The notes beneath the pieces are model-generated. The model did no database searches. It worked only from the letters and a program-made list of their open reading frames with translations, and had not been told where the DNA came from. A stretch of 25,916 bases of DNA from Condylostoma magnum (Eukaryota; Ciliophora; Heterotrichea; Heterotrichida; Condylostomatidae): the NCBI GenBank assembly GCA_920105805.1, contig CAKKTI010000214.1:1-25916 (forward strand). The letters run 5' to 3'. Shown in pieces: positions 1 through 11,605 of this stretch. Each line of letters begins with the position of its first letter. Within the stretch, counting starts at the first letter, position 1. The position numbers and the translations under genes are program-made.

Positions 1-3000
1 TGGGTCGTATGGGCTCTTCTGGTTGGGGAGCAGAAAGTTGGATGGAGCCTCTAGACCTTGTTTGTATTTATTGTTCTTTTTGAGGTAATATGAAGGAGAT
101 TCTTCAAATGAGTCTCCTAACTTTTTTGCTTTTGTAAATCTTTTGAATATTAATGGATCTTTTTCCTATAGGTCTGCACTCTAGCCGTTTCTTACTGACT
201 GTATTTCAGATGATGGAGAAAGTGGCTTTTCTGGCTTGCTTATTTGCAATAGAGGTTTATCGTCTAAGTAATTTTTCTTAGGATTTTAAGCTGAGTTTTA
301 CTTTCTCCTTTTTGTTGGTACTTCGATTGATTTTAATAAAGGATTTTAGCGTTTTTTAGACTTATAGAATACCTTAGAAGCATTGTTATTTAGATATGAA
401 TAAGCTATTTTCTCGTTTTTATCTGCTGTATTTTTATTAGGAGCGTTTTTTAATGCGTCCTGGATTGATTTAGGATATTTTGTAATTTGCTATAGCTTTA
501 ATTAGCTTTGTACCTTTTTATCATTGTTTTGTTATAAGTCTTATTATGAGTTTTTACTTTCCTCTAGATTAGTTTTGCTGCTTATAGGAGGCAATTTACT
601 AGTAGATTATTTTACTATTTCTGTAGGAGCAGATTTTCTTTTATTGGCATAATTTGAATCTTTCTTCTATTATGTTTGCTCATTTTTAGTACTGATATTT
701 CCTTCCCTTTACTATCTTCTTTTAATAGCATTTTCTACCAATTCATTAGTAGATTTCTTTTAAGGTATCTTTTTTGAAGAGCTTTGTCCTAGTCTTTACT
801 CAAATGAGTCATCAATACTATTCTTTTTAATATGGTTTTTAGGAGAAACTACTCTTTTCTATTGATTTCTCTAAGGACTACCCTTTTTAGCGGGTTACTT
901 TTTAGCTTATCTTTATACTTTAGGCTTTGGAGGCTTATCACTGAATAAAATATCAATACTGGGTTTTTCAATTTCATTATAAGTGGTATAAGTGGTTACT
1001 TCATATCCGGTTATTACATCTAATATAGGAAATTGTGATGGTTGGAATACTGGAAGTCTTATTGTTTTTTCGTATGCAAGCGTAGGATTTCGTTTAGCCA
1101 TGATTAGATTGTTGATTCTTCTGAAAATTTATCGTTTTATGTCTATACATTGCACTTATTTTATTTGAGTAGAAGGTTTTTAAATCTGTTGGGAAATATA
1201 CTTAATGGATTTTATCGGATGTTATATAGGACGATGCAGTTACTGATAAATATCTGTTCTTTCCTCTAGTAGAACTGGTACTGGAGGAGGGGGTGTAGGT
1301 GTACGAGGTTTAGGCTCTTCTTTAGGTTCTATTTTAGGTTATTGAATTAACTCAATTTGACATGGTTTTCTTCATATTATTTTGAATTGTGCTTGTGAAC
1401 TTTATATGTGAAAAATCTTTTGTACTTTTTGAATTGCAGCGAATGTTTTAACAATTTTTGTACTGCTAAATAGCTTTTATGTAGGTTTTTATAGTAATAT
1501 AAATTGTTTTTCTTCTGTTTTGACCTCCGGTATTGGCAATACTTACTCGCTAGTAGCTTCTTATGCTTTGAATAAATTTTCCTAAGAAGATTACTCTAGG
1601 GTATTATCTTATATATTATCAGTTTGTTGAGGTTTTATTATAACCTCCGGTTCATGATTTTATTTGTTTAATGTTTTGTAATCACTTTTTGTTATTGATA
1701 GTTCTACATATTTAACATCTACTCTTGTTTTTTGCTGTATTGTATAGTTATATTCCTTTAAGTTTACAGGAATCACAGGGGGAACCACTAAAATTGAATT
1801 TTATCCATTGCTTTTATCTAAGCCATCATTAGAACCTTACTCCTATTTTTCATCTTAGTCATTTTGAGGTATTTTATCACTTTAATCATTCTAATTGCTT
1901 TCAAAATTACTTGGATTTTAGATATTATTTTATGTATTTGCTTATTTATCTTATGAATCTTCATTATCTTATTAATTTTCTGCTTATATTTCAACATTAG
2001 GTTATTACTCTTAGCTTCTGTCTTACTAACTATTGTCTATTGGTTATACTATAGGTTAACTCATTTCTTCTTCAAAATCTTTTGCCTAATCATTCATGCT
2101 ATCATTACTTTGTTTATCTTAATCAACTTCACCTTAATCTTCTAAAAGCTTTGACTTAAGGTGGTCATTATTTTAAGTATTATTTACGTTACTTTCATCT
2201 AATTTTTAATTATCATCGTTATTTTCTTCTTATAATTCATTTTGTTAGTCCTATTTTATAGTTTAATCAGCCTTTTCACTTTGATTATCTTCTTGGATTT
2301 ATTCATTATCTACTTATGATTAATCCTTATTGTCCTCTAGTTATTTATTATCATCCTCTATTAAATTGTTCTATGAATTAAATTTATCATCTTCTTATGA
2401 CTGATCAGCTTTATAATCTTTGTTTTCTGGTAATAATTCATTTTACTAATCTCCTTTATCATCCTCTTGTAATGCATTCTATTGATTAGCTTTATTTTCT
2501 TCTTATAATTCCTTTTATGAATTATCTTTATTCTCCAGAGTTTAATCTGCTATAGGGATATCGTCCTTTTAATTATTTTAGTCGTCTATTTATTCCTAGT
2601 AATTTAGATCTTACTGATTAGATTCATCCCTGCTTTTCTACTTATTTGATTTACTACTTTCTTATGATTATTTATCATCTTAGTTTTCATTATTAATTTA
2701 TTACTCTCCACTATTAGGCTGTTATTCCATTTCTTTATTATAATCATCATCTTAGTTTTCATTATTAGGATATTCCTCTCCATTTGCTAACAGAGGTTAA
2801 AATTAGTCCATTTCTTCTTATTATTTATCATCTTAGTTTTCATTATTAGTTTATTACTCTTCATTATGAGGCTATTCTTCTTTATTATTATCATCTTAGT
2901 TTTCATTATTCACTGATTACTCTCCACTATTAGGCTTTTCTTCTATTTCTTTATTATCATCATCTTAGTTTTCATTATTAGTTTATTACTCTTCATTATT

Positions 3001-4323
3001 AGGCTTTTCTTCTATTTATTTATCATATTCATTATTAACTTGCTACTCTCTATTATTAGGCTTTTCCTCTATTTCTTTATTATCATCATCTTAGTTTTAA
3101 TTATTCACTTATTACTCTCCATTTGCTAACAAAGATTAAAATTCTTCTTTTTCTGTATTATTATCCTCTTAATCTCCACTATTAGCTTATTCTTCTACGT
3201 TCCCCTAGTCATTTCTTTCATCAGCCTATTCCTCAATTGGTTTCTCAATACTTTGCTTTTTCTACAAAGAGTCTTACTATTCTTCTTCCTTTTCATCCTA
3301 TATCGGCTGATCTATCTATATTTATTATTCTTCTTTTAGATCTTCTTCCTAATTATCCTCTAAATCTTCATTTAACTCCTGATCTTATGGATCTTTGATC
3401 TCTTCAACTGATTTTTCCTCTTAATGATCATCTAAATTGCTTATTTCCTATTCCAGTTACTCTAGGTCATCTTCATTCTTAAAAACTAAAGGATCTAAGT
3501 AAAATCCTGTATCAGCTTCAAATCTTTTAAGCTAATCTCTAGCCCACGGCTGATTCAGCTCTGTAAGAACTTACCATCATTTAGGATGCTATTGAATCAT
3601 TTTTCGCCGAGTCATTTCGCCTCTAAACATAGCCTATAATCTACTCATATTGTCTTTAGAAGATTTAACTTTCCCTGGCTCTTCTTACCTTTAAGGTTAT
3701 TGCTGTCTTTTAGTTTCTTCTTACTTCTAAGGCTGTTCTTTAGGAATCTGACTTGATTTTTTGGCAAGTTCACTTAAAAAGTCAGTTTCTGCCTCAAAAG
3801 GGATAAGTTGGTAACCTTTAAATCGGAATTATTTCAATAGTATAAATTTACGAAATTAAGGGTTGAGTATTATTTACTTTCTCCTAGTTAGAACTCCTCT
3901 AACAATCGATTGAAGTCTGACTATTCGATTTTCTTCCATTTACAAAATCTAATTGGTAGTATTACTAATCTAGAGATATTTTAAAAGTCTATGGGGATTA
4001 CCTTGTTCTTCCAGAGCTTTAGATAGTGTTTGCTTTGCACTCACTAAACAATTCTCGAAACTATTAGCTTATTACAGGGCATACAAATTTTGCTCGTTTT
4101 GTATGTATAGTATTTAAAGCAGTTATGTCGCTAGTCTTGGTGGGAAACGAGATTTCAGTACTTCTGTTAAATCAATACTTAGTTATTTCTTCTAATCATA
4201 CGACATCTTTTAATGTGCTGCATTTTGATTATAAGGAGCTCCTCTTTAGCTATTATATTAACTAGCTGGCCTGGGGAAGTTATTTCTGTTTTGTTAAGCT
4301 TGGAAACGATTATTTTGTGCCAT
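1..4323 (-). CDS. Giant IQ-motif protein with acidic Asn/Gln-rich repeats (3' end outside window)
   Basis: The frame is open from ATG 4323 to the left edge, at least 1441 residues, with TAA/TAG as Gln and occasional TGA as Trp (for example 1372-1374). The start follows an in-frame TGA at 4332-4334. After a polar N-terminus come two IQ-like calmodulin-binding motifs: LQSIVRGVLTRR near residues 137-148 and LQAMFRGEMTRR near 229-240. A WWQVLTELNQPWARDQ segment lies just downstream. From about residue 340 the chain becomes strongly acidic and Gln/Asn-rich, with a tandem repeat, and it ends in a basic Lys/Gln-rich stretch beyond residue 1075. IQ motifs bind calmodulin or EF-hand light chains, so a cytoskeletal or calcium-linked role is inference. 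I cannot name a family. Because TAA may also terminate, a second gene starting at Met 1101 cannot be excluded, although the frame is continuous across it. Confidence 0.75.
2640..3180 (-). repeat. In-frame acidic tandem repeat in the IQ-motif gene
   Basis: On the coding (minus) strand a 63-81 nt unit recurs about seven times and encodes variants of NNENQDDDNKEIEEKPN followed by EEQQ. The core is seen at about 2681, 2753, 2834, 2897, 2966 and 3092. A longer module containing LLANGEE occurs twice, about 340 nt apart. Unit lengths are all multiples of three, so the array stays in frame. The protein segment would be disordered, strongly negative and Gln-rich. Arrays of this kind typically change copy number by slippage or unequal exchange. 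Confidence 0.8.
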
Positions 4324-4352
4324 TAGATCTTCTCATTTTGTAATTGTATCTA

Positions 4353-5969
4353 TCAGCCATGCTGGTTGAATTATTTAAGACTCTAGATGGCCTGGTATAT
4401 GTATTTCTTATCTTCAAAACATACATAAGCTACAAAATGTTTACCTGGGATTCTATCGTTATTTTGGGAAAATTGTTTAAAGCCTATTACAGGACCTATC
4501 ATCTAACAAGATTACTTAAACTAGGGGCCTTCGCAAGTAATGGGAATATTTTTTACACGTAAGGATTTTTCAGGGTGTTAATCGAATTACCAATCTTACC
4601 AATTGCCGAATACAGGAATATCTACTTCCTAGGCATTTTATGCCTATTATGAGTTGATTTGTTATCTAGACTGAGTGTTCATGCTTTCTTTCTGCAATGC
4701 ACCTTGTTACTTAGGCTAGGTATCAGTTCTTTCTTATACATCTTTGAAAATGTCTTAGGTTTTTTCAGTTGTATTAATAATCATTTATTCAAGATCTTCC
4801 AATAATTAGTTAAAAGCTACGTCGTTATCTTCATTTTCTAATTTAGCTGAACTTTACAGAGCATATCTGATATTTATAGGGCTTAAATCCTTTTTAGCTT
4901 AATAAATCTCATTTATAAACTCTTTAAAGCCCTAATCAGTTAACTCCTTATTCAATAAAATTCATACATAAGTGCTACCTTATATCTTATCTAAGAATTA
5001 CAAAGCTTCTTTATGCTCTATATATATTTTCTACAACTTTTTTACATTCGTACTATCATTTTACCAGTCATTATACTCTACCAATAATCTAAGCTAATCA
5101 GAATAGTCTTCAATTTACTACCATAACCTAGACCGGATAAACAGTCTTATTAATTTCATGAAAACTCTTAAAACTGAGGATATTTTAGAACTTTGGACCT
5201 ATTTTCTCTTAAAATCAAATATCTCATCCATCTTAACTCTTAAATTATTCTCGAATTCACTGCGCTGCTTCGGCAAAAAGTTTAAAGAATGTAGAATTTA
5301 CCTTATTTAAGGTTTTGGCTGGCCTAATGAGGAACTAATCTCATCAGTAGTTTTAATACTCAAGAAGAAGCTCATTACCTTAGAACTTAGACTCATATAT
5401 TTATTTTACTTAGAAAAATGTTTATTAAGTGCTAAAATTTTCCCTTTTAACTCCGGACACTTCTCAGCATGTTATATAGCTAATTCTCCTAATTTAATAA
5501 GATACTAGAGTCTCCTACCTTCTCTTTCAAATGGAATTTTAAGATTATCTTAAGATGTCTTGGGTCTAGGTATACGTTTTGATCTTTGTTGCCCGTTATT
5601 AGTCTCATTTTATTACTTTTTTGGATTTTTTTTAAGTCTTTTTGGTCTGCTTTAAGGTATTGGCTTTTCTTAGGCTATTTCTTCTAATTCTTCTATTAAA
5701 TTTCCCGTATTTTCGTAGTTCTGTTAAATTTCAGGTTTTGAGTAGAATTATTTAGTTATTTCTCCTAGTCTATACTGCCTAGCTAGAGTATGGGACGGAC
5801 TGTTTAAATATTCTGAATAATTTTCAGAAGGGTTATAATTCGAGTTGATTTAATTACTATAAGGAGAGCTGAATGCCTGGGAGTTTTATAAAGTAAATTC
5901 TTAAGTATTTGGATATAGATAGCTGTTAGATTAAAGATAGGGCACTTGGTATTTCGGAGATTAAGACAT
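4353..5969 (-). CDS. RNA-binding protein with a C-terminal RRM
   Basis: 538 residues, ending at TGA 4353-4355, only 29 nt before the ATG of the next minus-strand gene. ATG 5969 was chosen because the translation becomes protein-like there (MSQSPKYQVPYLQ). The N-terminus is Ser/Tyr/Asn/Gln-rich and then strongly basic (around residues 100-145). The middle (about 150-400) is predicted mainly helical and I do not recognise it. The C-terminus fits an RNA recognition motif: an RNP2-like LRVKNIP near residue 470 and an RNP1-like KHFVAYVCFED at 510-520, followed by a final helix (IYQAIQSLKQFNQHG). The RRM stops abruptly at the protein end. One internal TGA (near 4953) must be read as Trp. RNA binding is well supported; the target and process are unknown. 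Confidence 0.7.
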
Positions 5970-6056
5970 TTAAATCAGTGTAAAGATGATTTAAACTTAT
6001 ATAATTAGATGTTAGTAGTATACAATACTAAGTTTGTAAAAAAGAAGATTATTAGG

Positions 6057-6230
6057 CTAAGTCTTGTAGAATTTCCGGGATTTACCTAAATCACTTTTCC
6101 TTTTCAATCTTCTTCTAATATGCGAGCATGGCCTTGCTCCATGATTTGCTTTGTGAGGGTATCTTGAATTTTTACCTACAAATAGAAAAGCATCCCATAG
6201 AAGATTAAATCTTAGTGCAATTCCTGACAT
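6057..6230 (-). CDS. Small basic protein, ribosomal-protein-like
   Basis: A 57-residue frame starts at ATG 6230 and ends at TAG 6057-6059, after which the sequence turns AT-rich and non-protein-like. It begins MSGIALRFNLLWDAFLFVG and continues with a basic, Cys/His-containing segment (RYPHKANHGARPCSHIRRR, then LKRKSDLGKSRKFYKT). The composition suggests a small RNA-binding or mitochondrial ribosomal subunit, but I cannot assign a family. The alternative is that it is the N-terminal part of the downstream RRM gene, because the frame continues past TAG 6057 into ATG 5969 without a TGA. I think this is less likely, because the joining stretch is AT-rich and hydrophobic. It is divergent from the RINGv-FHA gene. 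Confidence 0.55.
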   Translation of the reverse strand: MSGIALRFNLLWDAFLFVGKNSRYPHKANHGARPCSHIRRRLKRKSDLGKSRKFYKT

Positions 6231-6431
6231 TTTATATTATAACTTTACATGCTACTGTTGATTATTTCGATGATGTAAGCAAGTATTAAACACGTATACA
6301 GTTGTAGAAAAAGCCTGTAATAAATCAAGAACAACTATATCTTTCCTTATACATAAAACATAGCTTAATCCTAAAATACAAAAATTCCTCTAAATTTCAA
6401 ATCTTCGAACCATTTTTACAATCAGTTAAAA

Positions 6432-7502
6432 ATGCGTCGATGTAACCTAATGTAATCTCCAATCAGTCTAAATCTAAAGGCTAAAACCTGGTCAAGAGAC
6501 TCCCACGGCTTATTTGACTACGAGTCGCGCCACCTGAGCGTCCGTGCCTTAAAAACCAGCTAATCTTGCTATGTGGTCCGAGTATCTAACGATGTTAGAC
6601 TAGTAGCAAACCTGTAAGAACTTAATCGTCTGCCAAGTGATAGCAAAATTTTATGTAAAATTACACCAAATTCCAGCTTCTTCACCCTTGAGCCGTATAG
6701 TGACGAGGAGTTATGAAATGTTATAAAACCGAATTAAAACGGAACTACTAATCTTCACTCCTTAGAAAGCACAGATGTTATTAAACTGGGAAGAGTTAGG
6801 TTTTTAATAAAGAATTTGCAATTGGATAAAACAGGGCGCAAATCTCCAATAACCGCTACCAGTGAAAGCTCTATTGAAGAAATATCCCAGGAAGACTGCA
6901 GTCTGTAGTGCCGTATTTGTTACTCCGAAGCATGTGAGGGCAATCCACTTATTTCACCTTGCAGCTGCGATGGAAGTATGAAGTATATTCACTTATCTTG
7001 CTTGCAGTAATGACTAGGATCTAGGCTTACTACCAGGGACAGTGAACACTCCGTTTCTTATTACTGGAGGAATATGAATTGCGAGCTGTGTAAGGCAAAT
7101 CTTCCTGAGTAAGTGAGTCATAAGGGGAAAAAGCATAACTTGTTTAAAATTGATAAACCTGATAAGCCACATATAGTGCTAGAAGGAACCTCTAAGGAGA
7201 AAGGCAACTGCGGAATGCATTTAATTACGTTAGAAGGAAACTAAGAGGTTAAGTTAGGAAGAGGACATGAAAGTGAAGTTAGGATTTCTGATATTTCAGT
7301 TTCTAGGTGCCATGCTATGATTAAGTTTAAGAATGGAAGGTTTATGCTAGAGGATAATAATTCTAAGTTTGGTACCTTAGTCAGAATCAATGACTCTATT
7401 TAGATTGGAATGGCGTAATAGAGTGTCATACAGGTTGGAAGGACTGTTTTGTTTTTAAATGCTAGGAAATAGGCTGGAAGTATGAGGGGGCTATCCACAT
7501 GA
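6432..7502 (+). CDS. RINGv (RING-CH) plus FHA domain protein, putative E3 ubiquitin ligase
   Basis: 356 residues ending at TGA 7500-7502. A C4HC3 RINGv finger runs from CRIC (C160, C163) through CSC (C177, C179), H187 and C190 to CELC (C217, C220). The family Trp after the His-x-x-Cys pair (W194) is encoded by TGA 7011-7013. A forkhead-associated domain follows at about 273-345, with the core LGRGHESEVRISD, the SRCH signature and NNSKFGTLV. RINGv domains recruit E2 enzymes, and FHA domains bind phosphothreonine peptides. From memory, the ahead-of-RING segment IKLGRVRF resembles ciliate proteins with this architecture. There is no membrane segment, unlike animal MARCH ligases. The start is the first ATG where the coding character is clear; ATG 6249, in frame upstream, is possible. 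It converges on the DHHC gene. Confidence 0.88.
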
Positions 7503-7617
7503 TTGTTTATTAATATTATGTTTATTATTAGATTGTTTGAGCATAGTTATCATTATAGATTTAATATCTTTTGTATTAGATAGCAGCAAATATGTTACAA
7601 AAATAACACGAATTAAC

Positions 7618-8193
7618 CTAATTATCATCTTTCTTAATAAAAACCATCAAGGCAATAACATATCCTAGAGTGAGTGACACCCCAGCTAGGAAACAGTGAA
7701 ATCATATTAAGTTGCCTTTTCCTATACACTTGCTAGTCCAAGGACAGTGATGATCATAATCTTCAATGCAGACATCACAATCTGGACAATGGTAAGTTGA
7801 CTCTTGAGTATTAATGCCACAAATAGTGCAAAATAGCTTATCATCCTCAGGTTCTAATTCATCATCAAAATCAGTATTAGGTAAAATAATCCCAGGATTT
7901 GCTAAAGCTGCTATTATATAAAAGATTAAGGTAAAAGTTATTACCAGAAATCCTATTAATTGCAAGATTGAATTCAACTAATAACCAATAGTAAAAGTTA
8001 TTCCATAACCTACTCCAGCTATAAAGAACCACATAGCTATAAAAAATAATCCTGTATTTAATTTACAATGAGGCCCTATACTGAGTAACGGAATTCCTTG
8101 TTAATCATAGTAAAAGCCGTAAAGATTTCCTATTGGTCCATGTGTTGAGTACCGCAGAGAAATATGAGAGAATTTACGAGAATTTAGATTCAT
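7618..8193 (-). CDS. DHHC-type protein S-acyltransferase (compact)
   Basis: 191 residues from ATG 8193 to TAG 7618-7620. Two membrane segments (roughly residues 49-73 and 78-104) precede a Cys-rich domain: CTICG, then YHCPDCDVCIEDYDHHCPW with the DHHC catalytic motif at 147-150, then CIGKGN. A third membrane segment follows, and its first Trp is TGA 7702-7704. The family transfers palmitate to cysteines of target proteins at membranes. Only about one hydrophobic stretch follows the DHHC domain, so the protein is shorter than the usual four-pass form. The stop is uncertain. If TAG 7618 is Gln, the frame runs to TGA 7426-7428 and overlaps the 3' end of the convergent RINGv-FHA gene by 77 nt. 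The frame is also open without an ATG up to 8368, so the 5' end may be incomplete. Confidence 0.8.
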
Positions 8194-8434
8194 TTTATTT
8201 ATTTGATACTTATAAAAAATACCTGTTTCTTCTTGTACTTCATTCCCTAAACTATCTTTTCTGATAGTTAAGAGATTTAGTTTTGCACATTAGCATAATG
8301 AGGATTAAATATCCCTGACCTCTAAGCTTAAGTTTTGAGTAGTATATAAACATAAAAATACTATTTTTCATTTATAACTTGGAAAACAATGATTGTATTA
8401 AAATTTACTAGAATAATAACAATTATTTATTTTA
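8194..8434. other. Spacer between zinc-finger gene and DHHC gene
   Basis: AT-rich spacer between two minus-strand genes. The DHHC frame remains open through most of it (to TGA 8368-8370) and looks weakly protein-like, but has no ATG. It could hold an unrecognised first exon or a 5' leader. No motif was recognised. Confidence 0.4.
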
Positions 8435-10060
8435 TCAACTAATTACTAACAAAAACCTTAGAAGGCTTTCGTGAATCCGGGTATCCAATGATTCAAAAAT
8501 CCTGCGATCAGTACAGAATCTTATACATCTTTCACAAAATGAGAATTCATCGATTCTTGTCCCGTAATAAGTTATCTTTGACAACAAATTGCCGCAGTTT
8601 TACATACAACACTTCAATTATTCTTCCTGTTGATTAAGCCCTTAAATATCTCTAAATTAATTTTAACAGTAATTGCAAGTAGTTTACTTCATGAATAAAT
8701 TTTTGCATACACATATTTAGCATATTCTATGGCATTAATCATGCATAAATTCTCCGAATGTACGTAATTAATTGCATTAAATGCATTTTTAACCCAACAA
8801 ACCATTATTTTACCTCAAAAATTCAAATTACTATAAAAGTATTGCAATTTCTTGCTTTTCCTACTAATTATGCTAATGTTGCTTTCTGCAAACTACTGTT
8901 CAATTATTTTCATAATGCTATTGTAGTGATAAAGCACATTATTTACATATTCCACATCTATTAGGAAGAATGATGCTAATTATAGTTTCTTAACAAAAAT
9001 CACATTTTAGATGATAATTTATACTATTTTTGATTTTCTAAAATTAGCAATAAGCTTCATCTTTAGTATCAATATTAACAAATAGATTTTATATAGTTTC
9101 AGCACTTTTCATCAGACTACTAATAGTATTTTTAGCTGAGCCTTAAGTTATTCCTTTATTTAATTTGATTGAATTTAGAATAGTATCTATGTTCCCTGCA
9201 AATAGCTTTATTGCTTCTTACCCTATTCTATTCTCTCTTTCTCTTATCTAAAGGTTATTTTATCTTTCATCTACCTTTTCAGTCATTTACTCTTAGTTTA
9301 AAAGCAGACTAACTGCATCTACACTATCATTCTCAAATCGGCTTTCTGCTAAATTATATCTTATTAATGCAATATCTTCCTTTTTGTATAGAATATTATA
9401 AAGTTCATCCTTTTCAACTAAGTATAAGATTTGGTTTGTTTTAATCATAGTACCATAAGATCTGCAACTTAACGTTTGATTATTTATACACTTTATATTC
9501 AACTTTAAAACATACTCAAGCAAGGGAATAAACTACTCATCAATTTCATCGTCTAAATTCTTGATTAAATTGTTTTAAGATTCTTGAAATAAATTTATTG
9601 AACTATTCTCTAAAGATTGAATAGTTAGAAACATTTAAAATATCTCAAACTTTCTCATGTATTTAGAACTAGCTCTTAAGATCAGCTTTCTTATGATTTT
9701 AATCATCTAGTAATCAAAATCAGGGTCGGAATGCATGAAATCCCCTAATTCACTTATAGGTCCATGTCTATTTCCCTCTGGCTATTCCATAGTTTGTTTC
9801 CAGTCATAAAGCTTTAAAAAAAAACTATATTCATCCTATTTTACCTTTTCTGCCTTTTTTATAAATTTTGTAATTTGCTAACTATCATTATTCGGTCTTA
9901 AAAGGCATTCTAGTTTTCAGAAAGCAGCTGCTCTTACTATAGTTGAATTTGTTCCAGCTGTTCTTCTTACAGCTACGAAATTATTTACTATTTACTGATT
10001 AATCCAATTTACCCTGCTGATCGAGATTGGAGTGCTTTCTATTGTATTGATTACATCCAT
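8435..10060 (-). CDS. Cysteine-rich protein with several RING-like zinc-binding clusters
   Basis: 541 residues from ATG 10060 to TGA 8435-8437. The N-terminal 340 residues are polar and largely helical (SELGDFMHSDPDFDYQ is typical), with no recognised domain. The C-terminal third has repeated zinc-ligand patterns: CDFC (353-356) with CGICKQC (369-375), then CIQC (426-429), QCHRICQICVCK, TCNYC, KCCMQNCG and FCERCIRFC. The spacing resembles consecutive RING-like or treble-clef fingers rather than one canonical RING. A ubiquitin-related role is possible but unproven. The ATG lies 29 nt downstream of the TAA that ends the polo-like kinase, on the same strand. At least one interior TGA, at 8918-8920, must be Trp. 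The N-terminal 119 codons overlap an open but Gln-rich continuation of the kinase frame, which I take to be non-coding. Confidence 0.75.
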
Positions 10061-10089
10061 TTTATAGATTAATTTAAATATTATATCAA

Positions 10090-11601
10090 TTATGGTTTTC
10101 TTACTACTCCTGAAATATGGTTCAAAACCTTTTTAGTATATTTTAGCCTTTTTACAAGATGGGTATTGAGCTTTAGATTTTCAACATTGAGCTAGTATGT
10201 TTTACAGCTCATTTTAGAGTTTTTAAAGGTTGCTTCTTGGTTGCTTATTAATAATTCCGAAGAATCTTTAAAGCTGACTTAAATGTTTCTATTATTATAT
10301 TTGAAAATGTGGGCTCTATTGGTATGTATTCACTTTTGAATATAAATCGGTTACTAGCCTTTATACTAATTAAATGTTTTAGGTACTTGTCTATCTAACA
10401 GTAATTTTCTGAATTAGTTAAAAAGAGCTGCTTTTTTATTTAGTTCTGGTGGCACATCTATTATTAAATACTAGCTAATTTCTTCTTACTAGTTTCTCAT
10501 TTTCTGTATATATATAAGTAAATTAGCATTCCACGAATTCACTACGATTTTACTAGAATCATTAAAATACACTCCTATACTTCCATCTGAAAGCAAATAA
10601 GCTAATCCATATTTGCTTGTGTAATCAATTCATCTTAGTATAAACATACTCTGTGTATCATTTATTCTAAAGTTTGATATTTAATGCTTATACTCAAATA
10701 CCGGCTCAATTTCTGAATCTGAGCTTTCCTGAGTAGATTAGTTCAAGTTTTCAGGAATAGGGACCTTAGGGGTTATAAATTCATCACACATTATTTCATC
10801 TAAGCTAGGTCGATGCATTGGGTTTTTAACCAGCAGCTTTCTTATTAATTACTTGCAAGCAGGAGATAATTTCAGTTCATCAGGAAAGCGGAAAGTGCAT
10901 GATCTTATGTCCTCATATAACTGTGAATTTTAGCGATTTAAAAAGGGTAGTTTACCAGTAACCATAGCAAATAGCATAATTCCTAGGGACCATATATCAA
11001 CTTAATACGAGTGTCCTTATCTATCAATTACTTCCGGGGCCATGTAGTTAGGAGTTCCACAAATTGACAGTTTTCGCTAAGACCTGTGCTTAATAACGCA
11101 TGAGAGCCCAAAATCTCCTAACTTAACCTCTTAGTTTCCATCTAAAAACACATTTCTTAGCTTTAAGTCTCTATGTACTACGTTTTTGCTATGTATGTTT
11201 ATTAGTCCTAATACAATTTATCTTAAGAATACTTTAGCATCCTCTTCCACAATTCTTCCTCTTTTGTTTAACAGTTCTTTCAAATTCCCTTAACTGCAAT
11301 AATCCATTATCATGTATACATTGTTTTAATCCTAAAATACATGATTAAGTTTCACTATGTTTTAATGATTAAACATTCTGTGTATTGAAGTCTCATTTTA
11401 TATTTTATGCTGAAGTGACCTTGCTTTACCTGTATTCTTATTAACTATTTTAACAGCATGGATTTTATTACGATATCCATGTAATTCGTAAACACTTGCA
11501 AACCCTCCTTTACCTAATAATCTCCCTACGGTGTAAATATGCTACTACCCATCATCACTACTTTCAATTATTTAAAACTACTTACTTACAGACAACGACA
11601 T
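10090..11601 (-). CDS. PLK: Polo-like kinase with two polo boxes
   Basis: 503 residues. The Ser/Thr kinase domain (about 22-275) is complete: glycine loop GKGGFASVYEL from residue 30, VAIK-type Lys51, HRDLK with Asp145, DFG 163-165, and T-loop CGTPNYMAPE with Thr183. Polo box 1 (about 318-400) carries RWIDYTSKYGLAYLLSDGS, whose Trp324 is TGA 10630-10632. Polo box 2 (about 418-490) begins YIQKWIHTNRAH, with Trp424 also TGA. Polo boxes bind phosphorylated docking sites, and PLKs drive mitotic entry, spindle and centriole or basal-body steps. The protein ends at TAA 10090-10092 (GVVRKP), where PLK homologues normally finish. Reading that TAA as Gln would extend the frame to 9703 through the next gene. 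The start lies 4 nt after the E3-ligase stop. Confidence 0.95.
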
Positions 11602-11605
11602 TTTA

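Noticed and set aside
1-1101. Separate gene starting at Met 1101.
   Set aside because: The IQ-motif frame is continuous and protein-like through this Met; a gene boundary here is possible only if an upstream TAA/TAG is a stop.
2640-3180. Regularly spaced repeats resembling a CRISPR-like array or satellite.
   Set aside because: Units vary in length by multiples of three and encode an in-frame acidic repeat, with no unique spacers.
6480-6640. GC-rich stretch with several hairpins (GACT/AGTC, TCTAAC/GTTAGA, TTGCTA/TAGCAA) that looked like a structured RNA gene.
   Set aside because: It reads as continuous protein in the RINGv-FHA frame under the corrected code (for example SRDSHGLFDYESRHLSV), without rRNA, tRNA, SRP or RNase P signature motifs.
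8461-8964. Plus-strand open frame opposite the zinc-finger gene.
   Set aside because: The minus strand encodes ordered Cys/His clusters continuous with the rest of a 541-residue protein; the plus frame is Phe/Ile/Asn-rich without domains.
9703-10089. Gln-rich continuation of the kinase frame beyond TAA 10090.
   Set aside because: It overlaps the N-terminus of the zinc-finger gene, which has balanced composition, and extends past the normal end of a polo-like kinase.
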